Source: MPNO01 sp965200535 (GTDB lineage: Bacteria > Pseudomonadota > Alphaproteobacteria > MPNO01). From it: a stretch of DNA of 64,000 bases. The stretch's first letter is position 1. Every line of letters starts with the position of its first letter. Under the pieces are notes generated by a model. The model was given only the letters and a program-made list of their open reading frames with translations. It was not told the origin of the DNA and did not search any database. Of this stretch, positions 9,759 to 17,859 are shown piece by piece. The stretch spans positions 186,001 through 250,000 of the forward strand of contig CBDAUF010000002.1 of assembly GCA_965200535.1 (NCBI GenBank). The letters run 5' to 3'. The translations under genes and the position numbers were made by a program.

Positions 9759-9777
9759 AGGTACCTATATGGTACCT
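9759..9777. promoter_or_regulatory. Inverted repeat upstream of the integrase
   Basis: AGGTACC-TATAT-GGTACCT, a perfect 7-bp dyad ending 29 nt before the integrase start. GGTACC-type repeats often precede P4-type integrases and may be an arm or autoregulatory site. Confidence 0.5.
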
Positions 9778-9806
9778 GCTGAGAAAATGCAAGGGACTGG
9801 CACCTC

Positions 9807-10961
9807 ATGGCCAGAATCACCAAGAGAACCGTCGACGCCCTTGGTCCGCAGGAGCGCGAGCGCGTCGTCTGGGATGATGATCTGAGGGGTTTCGGGGTGC
9901 GGGTCCATCCCTCCGGGCACAAGGTTTATATCGTCAAGACGCGCTACCAGGGTAAGCCGGTCAAGGTCTCCATCGGACCCCATGGTGCGATCACACCGGC
10001 CGATGCGCGTACCCGGGCGGCGGAGATCATGTCCGACGCGCGGGCCGGCAAGGATCCGGCGGCACGGAGCCGCTCCGAGGCCGATGCGCCCACCATGCGG
10101 GAACTGGGAAAGCGGTTTCTCAATGAATATGTTCCTTCGCACTGCAAGGCGAGCACAGCGGCGGAATACGGCCGCTCGGTGGCATTGTTTATCGATCCGA
10201 AGATCGGGAAGCTTCGGGTTGGCGACATCCAGCGAAGTGACATCGCCGCGCTGCACCACGGGATGCGGGGAACCCCCTATCAAGCGAACAGGACGCTGGG
10301 CGTGCTCTCGAAGATGTTCAACCTCGCCGAGCTCTGGGGTCTGCGACCGGACGGCTCCAACCCCTGTCGCCATGTGAGACGGTTCCGCGAAGAGAAACGG
10401 GAGCGGTTCCTGTCGGACGAGGAATACCGGCGGCTCGGCGAAGCGCTCAAGAAGGTGGAACAGGACGGCTCGGAGACGCCAGCGGCGGTCGCGGCGATCC
10501 GGTTGCTGATGCTGACCGGCTGCCGGCTTTCGGAGATCCAGAAGCTGCGCTGGGAGAATGTCCACCTGGATGCGGGCGAACTGCGGCTGCCAGATACCAA
10601 GACCGGCGCCAAGACGGTGCATCTGGGCGAGCCGGCGATGACGGTGCTGCGCGGCATCGACCGGGACGACGGCAATCCCTGGGTGATCACGGGACGCAAG
10701 CCGGGCAGCCATCTGACCGATCTGCAGCACCCGTGGCGGCGCATCCGGGCGCGCGCCGGGCTGGACGATGTGCGTATCCACGACCTGAGGCACAGCTTCG
10801 CCAGCGGTGGTCTTCTGGTCGGCGAGGGGCTGCCGATGATCGGCAGGCTGCTCGGCCACACCCAGGTGCAGACCACCGCTCGCTATGCCCATCTCGCCAA
10901 CGATCCCGTGAAGTCGGCGGCCAACCGCATCGCTAGCAGGATCGCGGAAGTAGCGGGATAG
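9807..10961 (+). CDS. P4-type tyrosine integrase (384 aa)
   Basis: Integrates or excises an element at a tRNA gene through a 3'-phosphotyrosine intermediate. The N-terminal P4-integrase arm-binding domain (LRGFGVRVHPSGHKVYIV...) is followed by a SAM-like core-binding domain (about 95-180) and the catalytic domain, with R240 (TGCRLSE), H325-x-x-R328 (HDLRH), H351 (LGHTQ) and nucleophile Y360 (TARYAH). All catalytic residues are present and length is normal. It starts 168 bp from the tRNA-fMet att fragment, its likely recombination site, and is probably the integrase of the island to its right. Confidence 0.95.
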   Translation: MARITKRTVDALGPQERERVVWDDDLRGFGVRVHPSGHKVYIVKTRYQGKPVKVSIGPHGAITPADARTRAAEIMSDARAGKDPAARSRSEADAPTMRELGKRFLNEYVPSHCKASTAAEYGRSVALFIDPKIGKLRVGDIQRSDIAALHHGMRGTPYQANRTLGVLSKMFNLAELWGLRPDGSNPCRHVRRFREEKRERFLSDEEYRRLGEALKKVEQDGSETPAAVAAIRLLMLTGCRLSEIQKLRWENVHLDAGELRLPDTKTGAKTVHLGEPAMTVLRGIDRDDGNPWVITGRKPGSHLTDLQHPWRRIRARAGLDDVRIHDLRHSFASGGLLVGEGLPMIGRLLGHTQVQTTARYAHLANDPVKSAANRIASRIAEVAG

Positions 10962-11005
10962 TCAGCCAAATCGAATTCCGGACCTTGAAATGCGCCTCGC
11001 CTTTT

Positions 11006-11023
11006 GGTAACAGACAAGTTACC
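11006..11023. promoter_or_regulatory. Dyad upstream of the toxin-antitoxin pair
   Basis: GGTAAC-AGACAA-GTTACC, a 6-bp dyad ending 8 nt before the toxin ATG (11032). A plausible autorepression operator bound by the antitoxin or the complex. Confidence 0.4.
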
Positions 11024-11031
11024 GATTGGCG

Positions 11032-11361
11032 ATGATCGTAGTTCGGGAATATGTCGACCTCGACGGTCGCAGTCCTTTTGCGAGATGGTTCAGCCGGCTC
11101 GACGCCCAGGCTGCAGCAAAGGTAACGACGGCTCTGGTGAGGCTGGAGCAGGGCAACCTCTCAGGCGTCAAGGGCGTCGGCGCGGGCGTTCTCGAACGCA
11201 GGATAGACTTCGGTCCCGGTTACCGGATCTATTTTGGCAAGGATGGCGATGAGTTGATCGTTCTTCTGGGCGGCGGGACCAAGGAACGCCAGGGGCGGGA
11301 CGTGGAGCGGGCACGGCGCCACTGGCAGGAATACAGACGCCGCAAGCGACGGGAGGGTTAA
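11032..11361 (+). CDS. RelE/HigB-type addiction-module toxin
   Basis: About 109 aa: MIVVREYVDLDGRSPFARWF..., with the pattern of the addiction-module killer family (HigB/Gp49-like): an N-terminal strand, SPFARWFSRLD, a GVKGVG turn, ERRIDFGPGYRIYFG and a LIVLLGGGTKERQ strand with basic residues at the active face. The family cleaves mRNA at the ribosome. The usual order, toxin first and antitoxin second, is kept, and only 5 nt separate the stop from the antitoxin start. TTG 11026 is an alternative start in frame. No ribosome site is obvious. Confidence 0.85.
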   Translation: MIVVREYVDLDGRSPFARWFSRLDAQAAAKVTTALVRLEQGNLSGVKGVGAGVLERRIDFGPGYRIYFGKDGDELIVLLGGGTKERQGRDVERARRHWQEYRRRKRREG

Positions 11362-11366
11362 GGACC

Positions 11367-11684
11367 ATGGTCCTGACGCGCGACTTCAAGGAAACGGTTC
11401 AGGCGCGTATCGTGCGCGACCCGGATTTTCGAGAGGCATTGCTCAAGGAGGGGGTCGAGTGCCTGCTGTCGGGGGATATCGATACCGGCAAGGCCGTGCT
11501 GCGCGACCTCATCAACGCCACGATAGGATTTCAGGAGCTAGGCTGCGTGACCGAGAAGTCACCCAAAAGCCTCATGCGCATGTTCGGACCCAACGGGAAT
11601 CCGCAAGCGCGTAACCTGTTCAAGATCATTGCGTGCCTCCAGGAACGCGAAGGTTTCCATCTCAGGGTCTACGCGGCTCGATAG
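11367..11684 (+). CDS. Antitoxin of the HigB-type pair, HTH protein
   Basis: 105 aa: MVLTRDFKETVQARIVRDPDF..., matching the addiction-module antidote pattern: the N-terminal segment wraps the toxin, and the C-terminal half (FQELGCVTEKSPKSLMRMFG, then NPQARNLFKIIACL) is an XRE-like helix-turn-helix that normally represses the operon. AAGGA precedes the ATG. Its 3' two thirds, from 11472, lie in a 562-bp segment duplicated at 12952-13512, where the same sequence is an orphan fragment. This copy is intact. Confidence 0.85.
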   Translation: MVLTRDFKETVQARIVRDPDFREALLKEGVECLLSGDIDTGKAVLRDLINATIGFQELGCVTEKSPKSLMRMFGPNGNPQARNLFKIIACLQEREGFHLRVYAAR

Positions 11685-12033
11685 TGCGACATTGGCGCCG
11701 TACCCCAACAGTTCACCTGTATCCCTCCTCCGGCCGTGGGTTTCTTCAATGTGCCAGAATGAGCCGAATCAACGAGAATGAGCCAAGGCCACGTTCTAGA
11801 GGGGCTTCCAACGTGCTCCCGGACCCACCCCAGTGGACTCCGCCAATTCCTTGGCCTTCAGAATGGCGAGGTCTTCTCGTAGCCGCCGCTTTTTTGCGCC
11901 GCTTGGTACATAGCCTCGCCGCCGTTGACACTTGGAATATCCTCGCGGCGCCGCAAGGCGTCCCGCGCCACCCGGATACTTCGGAGCGGGCAGCGCGGGA
12001 CGGGCCTATTGGATCAGGCCGCTGAAATTCAGT
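11472..12033 (+). repeat. Direct repeat, copy A (562 bp)
   Basis: Runs from GGGGATATCGATACCGGC inside the antitoxin gene to GCTGAAATTCAGT. Copy B (12952-13512) matches with scattered substitutions and small indels, such as a T-tract of 6 against 4. No transposase or terminal inverted repeats are visible, so this looks like a segmental duplication. Confidence 0.95.
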
Positions 12034-12297
12034 TCGCCCGCGACACCGTCAAGGCCTCTGCCGCCCTCATCGGCGACAGCATCGAACAGGACCTGAATAC
12101 CGACGGCGCAACCGCTGGCGAGCAGGAGAACCCGGACGTGGCGCGATATCCCTTCAGCCTTCTGCAATGGGCGGCGGTCCCGGGATTCCAACCGCCAAGG
12201 CGGTGATGGCCGCAGTGCCTTGTCGACTTCCTCTTGAACCGCAATCGAGGCAGAGCTAGTCTCTGCTCAGACACCCGCCGGCAGCGTGCTGTCGGCT
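12034..12297. other. Unique segment between repeat A and the NYN gene
   Basis: A rightward frame through 12034-12206 (FARDTVKASAALIGDSIEQDLN...) has coding-like composition but no start of its own; the open frame begins inside repeat A. It may be the 3' end of a lost gene joined by the duplication. No intact gene seen. Confidence 0.4.
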
Positions 12298-12326
12298 CAA
12301 GGGCTGCTCCCTCAGAGCAGCCCTTG
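12298..12326 (+). terminator. Strong hairpin before the NYN gene
   Basis: CAAGGGCTGCTC - CCTCA - GAGCAGCCCTTG, a 12-bp perfect stem followed by CTTGTTTC, ending 12 nt before ATG 12339. Probably terminates upstream transcription or attenuates the NYN gene. Confidence 0.65.
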
Positions 12327-12338
12327 CTTGTTTCGGGG

Positions 12339-13094
12339 ATGGCCATGAGAACGCGGGTCTATGTCGACGGCTTCAACCTGTTCTACGGAGCACTCAAGGG
12401 AACACCGTTCAAGTGGCTCGACCCGGTCCGTCTCAGCGCCTCGTTGCTTCCGCGGACCTGTATGATCGACAAACTGCTCTATTTCACCGCGCATGTATCC
12501 GGGATATCGGATGTGGGCGCGCCGGCTCGGCAGCACGCCTATCTGAGCGCGTTGCGCACACTACCCGAAGTCGAGGTGCATTTCGGGAGCTTTCTCGCCA
12601 AGACCGTGTGGTGGCCGCTTTCCAATCTTCCGGTCGCCGGCCGGCGCATCGAAGCACCTGCTCCTGCGACGTTACCCGCCGGCGACCATTTGGTCGAGGG
12701 AGCGCGGCGGCAGACGCTTCCGGTTGGCAGCTATCCCGCGCGTGGCGCGCGAAGGAAGAGGCAGCGCAGGGCATCGGCACCACTGCCGGACGCGCTCATC
12801 GCCGAGTTCCATGCGATGGAAGAAAAGGGCTCCGATGTCAATCTCGCCGCCCATATGCTCAACGATGCGTGGAAGGGGATGTTCGATACCGCAGCGGTCA
12901 TCTCAAACGATACCGACCTTGTGACACCGATCCGCATGGTGACCGCCGAACGGGGATATCGATACCGGCAAGGCCGTGCTGCGCGACCTCATCAACGCCA
13001 CGATAGGATTTCAGGAGCTAGGCTGCGTGACCGAGAAGTCACCCAAAAGCCTCATGCGCATGTTCGGACCCAACGGGAATCCGCAAGCGCGTAA
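12339..13094 (+). pseudogene. NYN-domain (PIN-like) protein, 3' end replaced
   Basis: The first 204 residues are a convincing NYN nuclease-like domain: MRTRVYVDGFNLFYGALKG (first Asp motif), KLLYFTAHV, a long variable insert, then GSDVNLAAHMLNDAW and AAVISNDTDLVTPIRM, which hold the other acidic residues of the PIN-like active site. At 12952 the coding sequence runs into repeat copy B, derived from the antitoxin gene in another frame, giving a 47-residue foreign tail. About 40-50 native C-terminal residues seem lost. The acidic core survives, so activity is possible, but I call it a truncated or chimeric gene. The start has no good ribosome site; ATG 12345 is also possible. Confidence 0.7.
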
Positions 13095-13164
13095 CCTGTT
13101 CAAGATCATTGCGTGCCTCCAGGAACGCGAGGGTTTCCATCTCAGTGTCTACGCGGCTCGATAG
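12952..13164 (+). pseudogene. Antitoxin gene fragment (duplicated 3' end)
   Basis: In-frame copy of the last 70 codons of the antitoxin at 11367-11684, ending HLSVYAAR then TAG. It lacks the N-terminal toxin-binding part and its own start; the first in-frame start-like codon is at 12976. It retains the HTH-like region, so a truncated DNA-binding peptide is conceivable but unlikely. Confidence 0.85.
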
Positions 13165-13276
13165 TGCGACATTGGCGCCGTGCCCCAACAGTTCACCTGT
13201 ATCCCTCCTCCGGCCGTGGGTTTCTTCAATGTGCCAGAATGAGCCGGAATCAACGAGAATGAGCCAAGGCCACGTT

Positions 13277-13450
13277 CTAGAGGGGTTTCCAACGTACTCC
13301 CCGACCCACCCCAGTGGACTCCGCCAATTCCTTGGCCTTCAGAATGGTGAGGTCTTCCCGTAGCCGCCGCTTTTGCGCCGCCTGGTACATAGCCTCGCCG
13401 CCGTTGACACTTGGAATATCCTCGCGGCGCCGCAAGGCGTCCCGCGCCAC
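13277..13450 (-). CDS. Possible small protein inside repeat B (57 aa)
   Basis: A leftward frame from GTG 13450 reads VARDALRRREDIPSVNGGEA, then MYQAAQKRRLREDL and ILKAKELAESTGVGRGVRW, with natural-looking helical composition. The equivalent frame in repeat A is broken by two extra T bases, so if a gene existed copy B keeps the better version. No ribosome site is clear and the family is unknown; it may be a fragment. Confidence 0.25.
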   Translation of the reverse strand: MARDALRRREDIPSVNGGEAMYQAAQKRRLREDLTILKAKELAESTGVGRGVRWKPL

Positions 13451-13693
13451 CCGGATACTTCGGAGCGGGCAGCGCGGGACGGGCCTATCGGATCAGGCCG
13501 CTGAAATTCAGTGTAAACTGGAACGAAGAGTGCTGCGCCCGCCCCTGCGTCCCGCCGCACAGGATCCTGCGGAGACAACAGGCGGGTGCCATGGGAATCC
13601 TTGATGTCCAACCCTGTTGTCCGCATCCGGACATCCGAATAGAATTATTGCAATTTGTTAGTCGCAAGATCGCATGTGACGGCAGAGGTTCTC

Positions 13694-14800
13694 ATGGCTA
13701 CTCATCTCATCGGCGCGCGGCTCAGGGCGCTGCGCGAAGAGCGCAGGCTTTCCCAGGACGATCTGGCGCGACTGTTCGGCTTCAAGGATCGGCAGACCGT
13801 TTCGGCGATCGAAACCGGCGCGCGTCGCTTGACCGCGGACGAATTGGTGCTCGCGGTCGAGAAGCTGGATGCGCCGCTCGACTATTTCACCGATCCTTTC
13901 CGGCTCGTCGGCGAAGGCCGCTTCTCATGGCGGCAGACGGGTGTCGGAGAAGAGCGGCTTCGTGAATACGAACGCGACGCCGGTCGCTGGATCGCGGCGT
14001 TCCGTGCGTTGGCCCCGAAGGTCGGGCGTCAGATGCCGCTCATGCGCCGGGCCCTGGGCCTTGCCCGCAATTCACGCTTCGAGGATGCCATGGCGCTCGG
14101 CGAGAGATTCGTCGCCGAGTTCGGCCTCGGCGAGGTCCCGGCGCCGCGTCTGGCCGATGTCATGGAGCGGAAACTGGGCATCCTGGTGCTCATGGTCGAC
14201 GCCCATGAAGGGATTTCCGGGGCGGCTTGCCGCCTGCCCGAACTGGATGCGGTCCTGATCGCACGCCGAGAGGTCGAAGGCCGCCGAAATTTCGACCTGG
14301 CGCATGAACTGTTTCACATCCTGACCTGGGACGCCATGCCGCCGGAACATTCCGAAGAGGCGCGGGACACCGGCGGCAATCGCGTGGAGCAGCTTGCCAA
14401 CAATTTTGCCGCGGCGGTGCTGATGCCGGCTTCGACGCTGGAACGGTATGGCGAATGGTCGTCCCTGGCCGGGGAAGACCTGACCGCACGACTGAACGCG
14501 GTGGCGGACGAGCTTCGTGTGACCTCTTCGGCGTTGCGGTGGCGTCTGGTCGCTCTCGGCAGGCTCAAGCCGGCGGCGGCGCATTCGCTGCCGGAAACGG
14601 CGTTGCGCAACAACGGCCACGAAGCCGTTGCCGGCGCAATGCCCGCCCTGTTCTCGAGGCCTTTCGTCGAAGTCCTCGGTCTCGCCATCGAGGAAGGCCA
14701 CGTCTCGGTGCGGCGTGCAGCCGGCTTGCTCGATCTGACGGTGGACGACCTGGCCGACCTGCTCGCGACGCATGGCGTCGAGACCGCCGTCGAATTGTGA
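13694..14800 (+). CDS. XRE-family HTH and ImmA/IrrE metallopeptidase fusion
   Basis: 368 aa. Residues 1-60 form an XRE helix-turn-helix (LRALREERRLSQDDLARLFG, with QTVSAIE as recognition helix). Residues 130-270 form an ImmA/IrrE zinc peptidase domain with H204-E-L-F-H208 in DLAHELFHIL and a downstream NFAAAVLMPAS segment. Such proteins bind operators and are often antitoxins or regulators of mobile elements, with proteolysis relieving repression. ATG 13694 follows AGAGG; the frame is open further upstream without support. The stop is followed after 6 nt by the PIN-like gene, so the two are co-transcribed. Confidence 0.9.
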   Translation: MATHLIGARLRALREERRLSQDDLARLFGFKDRQTVSAIETGARRLTADELVLAVEKLDAPLDYFTDPFRLVGEGRFSWRQTGVGEERLREYERDAGRWIAAFRALAPKVGRQMPLMRRALGLARNSRFEDAMALGERFVAEFGLGEVPAPRLADVMERKLGILVLMVDAHEGISGAACRLPELDAVLIARREVEGRRNFDLAHELFHILTWDAMPPEHSEEARDTGGNRVEQLANNFAAAVLMPASTLERYGEWSSLAGEDLTARLNAVADELRVTSSALRWRLVALGRLKPAAAHSLPETALRNNGHEAVAGAMPALFSRPFVEVLGLAIEEGHVSVRRAAGLLDLTVDDLADLLATHGVETAVEL

Positions 14801-14806
14801 ATCGCG

Positions 14807-15322
14807 GTGGTGCGGCACCATGGACCCGTGCTCGTGGACACCAACGTCATCCTGGAGTGCAACCGGACCGGCTCCTGGCGCGCGCTTGCAGGCGGATACC
14901 GGGTCGAGACCGTCGAGGATTGCGTGACGGAAACGCAGACCGGCTTTCAGCGCCGACGACCGGAACGGCGGATCGACGCGTTCGAATTACGCAAGTCGCT
15001 GGCAGCGGTTCACACCGTCGAGGACCGGGAACGGGCCGAACTGGCAGTGCGCATATTCGACATCGCCCTGGACAGGGGCGAGGCATCGCTTTGGGCACAT
15101 GCGGTGCATCGGGACGATGCCTGGGTGCTGTGCGGGCCGGACAGGGCGAGCCTGCGCTTCGGAATACGGCTTGGATTCCGGGAGCGGCTGGTTTCGCTGG
15201 AACGGCTTCTCGCCGATGCCGGCCACCGGCCAAACCCGGGGTTGAGACCGGCATATACGAGGAGCTGGCACGAAAGGACGGTCGGTCAACTGCTTCTGGT
15301 CGAAGGAAGACCGACTGACTGA
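14807..15322 (+). CDS. PIN-like domain protein, partner of the XRE-ImmA protein
   Basis: 171 aa. LVDTNVILECNRTGSW at residues 9-24 matches the first motif of PIN ribonucleases; later acidic residues (VEDCVTETQ, ELAVRIFDIALDRGEASLWAHA and DDAWVLCGPD) fit the remaining acidic positions and the helix that carries them. The predicted role is RNA cleavage, and with the upstream HTH-ImmA protein it could form a toxin-antitoxin-like pair. GTG 14807 or 14810 gives the start; no strong ribosome site is seen, consistent with coupling to the gene that ends 6 nt upstream. The PIN assignment is by motif only. Confidence 0.6.
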   Translation: MVRHHGPVLVDTNVILECNRTGSWRALAGGYRVETVEDCVTETQTGFQRRRPERRIDAFELRKSLAAVHTVEDRERAELAVRIFDIALDRGEASLWAHAVHRDDAWVLCGPDRASLRFGIRLGFRERLVSLERLLADAGHRPNPGLRPAYTRSWHERTVGQLLLVEGRPTD

Positions 15323-15478
15323 TCGAGAAACTCGGAAGCTCCGACGCGGCCGGCTTCAGCTCGGCACGTTGGGACCGGCGCCGCGAAGATCGGTTGCCGG
15401 AAATCTTTCGGCCATGCAGAAAGAGACAAGCGAGAAAAGCGCGTGTGTGGACAGGTGGCAGCGCTGCCCGTCGTCAGG

Positions 15479-15943
15479 TCAGCGGTCGGATTTAGACGAT
15501 TCGAAGGTAGTCTGGGATCGGCGGCCGGTTCCGTGCAGCCAGTCGTGGAGCGCCAGCGCCGTTTCCTGCGCTCGGGCACCGCGCAGGGCGCATTCCCAGA
15601 CCGTGGCTACACGCCAGCCGACATCCAGCAGGGCTTCCCTCGCCCGACGATCGCGTGCCACGTTCGCCCTGAACTTCGCCTGCCAGAATTCGGGTCTGGT
15701 AGCGGGATGGGTTGCATCGGGGCAGCCCGGATGGCGGTGCCAGAAGCAGCCATGCACGAAACACACGGCTCCGAACCGGCGAAAGACGAGGTCGGGCGTT
15801 CCCGGGAGCGTGCGATCATGAAGTCGGTACCTCAAACCACGCGCATGGAGCTCGCGGCGCAGGATCAGCTCGGGTTTCGTATCCTTGCCGCCAATTCCCG
15901 CCATCATCCGCGAGCGCGTGGCCCTGTCCACTATGTCGGCCAT
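15479..15943 (-). CDS. vsr: Vsr-type very-short-patch mismatch endonuclease
   Basis: 154 aa. It nicks 5' of T in T:G mismatches that arise when 5-methylcytosine deaminates. Residue positions match the E. coli enzyme closely: RATRSRMMAGIGGKDTKPE with E25, catalytic D51 in LPGTPDLVF, H64 and H69 in FVHGCFWHRH, and zinc ligands C66, H71, C74 and C118. T63 of E. coli is Val here. It is divergent from the cytosine-5 methyltransferase 272 bp away, the usual functional partner. No ribosome site precedes ATG 15943. The 156 bp between its stop and the PIN-like gene show nothing further. Confidence 0.93.
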   Translation of the reverse strand: MADIVDRATRSRMMAGIGGKDTKPELILRRELHARGLRYRLHDRTLPGTPDLVFRRFGAVCFVHGCFWHRHPGCPDATHPATRPEFWQAKFRANVARDRRAREALLDVGWRVATVWECALRGARAQETALALHDWLHGTGRRSQTTFESSKSDR

Positions 15944-16215
15944 CGGCTGACCCGGTCGTCAGGAACGAAACAATAGTGTGTGCGCATTTCACGGAAGAAT
16001 GTCGATGCGATCAAGGAATACCCGATCGCTTTCAGGGCGTCGGCGCCGGTGGGCTTCGTTCATTCAGGCGCAACTCGGGAAGTTCCTGGGGACGGTTGCA
16101 TGACCGGGGGACGGGATCTAATGCCGAAAGACCGGCCGGCTTCGCGTGATCACCGCCTTGCCCGAGATCCCTGTGGCAGGCATCGTGTGGCACCTCTTTC
16201 CTCAACCGACCGGCC

Positions 16216-17826
16216 ATGACGAACGCGATCCCCGTCATCGACCTATTCTCGGGCCCGGGCGGTCTGGCCGAGGGTTTTGCCGCGTTGAGAGATTCATGTG
16301 GCCGTCCCCGCTTCAATGTTCTCCTTTCGGTCGAAATGGACCCCGCGGCGCATCGCACGTTGCGATTGCGCGGGTTCCTGCGAAAGTTTCCGTCCGGGTA
16401 TCCATCAGAATACCATGATTTCCTCAACGGCGTCCTCTCACGGGAACCCGACTGGGCAAATCTCTACCCCCGGGAGTGGCAAGAGGCTTGTGATGAGACA
16501 CGCTGCCTGAAACTCGGAACACCCGAAGCCAATTCCTTCGTCCGGGAACGCATCGGGCGAATCCGCGCAAAATACGGCGACCGAACGGTTCTCCTCGGCG
16601 GGCCTCCCTGTCAGTCGTACTCGGTCGCCGGCAGGTCCCGGAACGCCGGCAATGCCGACTACGACGCTGCGACAGATGAACGGCAATCGCTCTACCGGGA
16701 ATATGTAGACGTGCTCGCTTGTCTGCAGCCTGCTGTAGCGGTGATGGAGAATGTCAAGGGGATGCTTTCCGCCCGGCACGGGGGAACACCGATTTTCCCC
16801 GAAGTCATGGCTTCCCTGATGCATGCCGGGGGGACCAACCGATACCGCCTCGTTTCCCTCACCCCCACCAGCCGCGGTCGATCATGGGGCGAAGGGCTGG
16901 TTCCGGCCGACTTCCTCGTTCGTGCCGAGGATCACGGCGTGCCGCAATGCCGCCATCGGGTATTCGTGGTCTGCGTCCGAAGCGACGTTGCTGCGACTCT
17001 GCCGGAACATACCCTTCCCGTGCTTGACCGACATTCGGTGACATCTTCCATGAATGACGTCGTCGGAAACATGCCAAGGCTTCGCAGCCGGCTCAGCCGG
17101 GAAGACAGCGGGGTCGCATGGCAGAAAGTCGTACAGAACGCGTATCGGCTGATCCGGATGCACCGGCCGCTGATGGCTCCCGACCGGGAAAAGAGATTTC
17201 GCCTTGCACTGGATCGCGCCCTGAAATCGACGGAGGAGACCGTCCTCCCGTTTCGGAAAGCTGACGGCGGGACAGATCCCGGAGACTCCTGTTCCGCCAT
17301 CCTGCGAAACTGGATATACGACGAGAATCTCACCCGGCTTCCCAACAACGAGACCAGAGGGCACTTCGACGGGGATATTGCGCGTTATCTGTTTGCCGCG
17401 GCATTCGCCTGCGCGTTCGACCGGTCGCCCAGGGTCCCCGAATTCCCGCAAGTGCTGGCGGCAAGGCACAAGAGCTGGAACACTGGCAAGTTCGTCGACC
17501 GCTTCCGGGTGCAACTGCGTGATCACCCGTCCACCACGATCACAAGCCACATCTCCAAGGACGGCCATTATTTCATTCATCCGGACCCGGCCCAGTGTCG
17601 GAGCCTCACAGTCCGGGAGGCCGCCCGGCTTCAGACATTCCCGGACAATTATTTCTTCCACGGAGGCCGCACCCAGCAATACGTGCAAGTCGGCAACGCC
17701 GTCCCGCCCTATCTCGCATGGCAGATCGCGCAAGAACTCAAGAACATTCTGCAGCACCAGAATCAGACCGTTGATTGGAGCGTGGCACGTCATTCGACCA
17801 ATACCGTACAGCGGTCTGTTCCGTAA
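16216..17826 (+). CDS. DNA (cytosine-5) methyltransferase, DISARM-type methylase candidate
   Basis: 536 aa, converting cytosine to 5-methylcytosine with S-adenosylmethionine. Motif I is IDLFSGPGGLAEGF (8-21), motif IV is GGPPCQSYS with catalytic C132, motif VI MENVKG, motif VIII QCRHRVFVV, motif IX/X LTVREAARLQTFP and QVGNAVPP. Length exceeds that of minimal Dcm enzymes. It converges with the drmB reading frame (33 nt between stops), so in context it is the best candidate for the class 2 DISARM methylase (drmMII), which marks host DNA as self; it may also be a solitary Dcm/Vsr pair. No ribosome site is visible before ATG 16216. Confidence 0.93.
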   Translation: MTNAIPVIDLFSGPGGLAEGFAALRDSCGRPRFNVLLSVEMDPAAHRTLRLRGFLRKFPSGYPSEYHDFLNGVLSREPDWANLYPREWQEACDETRCLKLGTPEANSFVRERIGRIRAKYGDRTVLLGGPPCQSYSVAGRSRNAGNADYDAATDERQSLYREYVDVLACLQPAVAVMENVKGMLSARHGGTPIFPEVMASLMHAGGTNRYRLVSLTPTSRGRSWGEGLVPADFLVRAEDHGVPQCRHRVFVVCVRSDVAATLPEHTLPVLDRHSVTSSMNDVVGNMPRLRSRLSREDSGVAWQKVVQNAYRLIRMHRPLMAPDREKRFRLALDRALKSTEETVLPFRKADGGTDPGDSCSAILRNWIYDENLTRLPNNETRGHFDGDIARYLFAAAFACAFDRSPRVPEFPQVLAARHKSWNTGKFVDRFRVQLRDHPSTTITSHISKDGHYFIHPDPAQCRSLTVREAARLQTFPDNYFFHGGRTQQYVQVGNAVPPYLAWQIAQELKNILQHQNQTVDWSVARHSTNTVQRSVP

Positions 17827-17859
17827 ACCTCTTCGCTGCGTGCGGCGTCACTGGCTGGA

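Larger units (their letters stand above)
12952..13512 (+). repeat. Direct repeat, copy B (561 bp)
   Basis: Second copy of 11472-12033. Its left junction cuts the NYN gene; its first 213 bp are the orphan antitoxin 3' end; its right junction is at GCTGAAATTCAGT, after which the two copies share nothing. Confidence 0.95.

Noticed and set aside
11472..13512. Insertion sequence
   Set aside because: The direct repeats have no transposase, no terminal inverted repeats and no visible target duplication.
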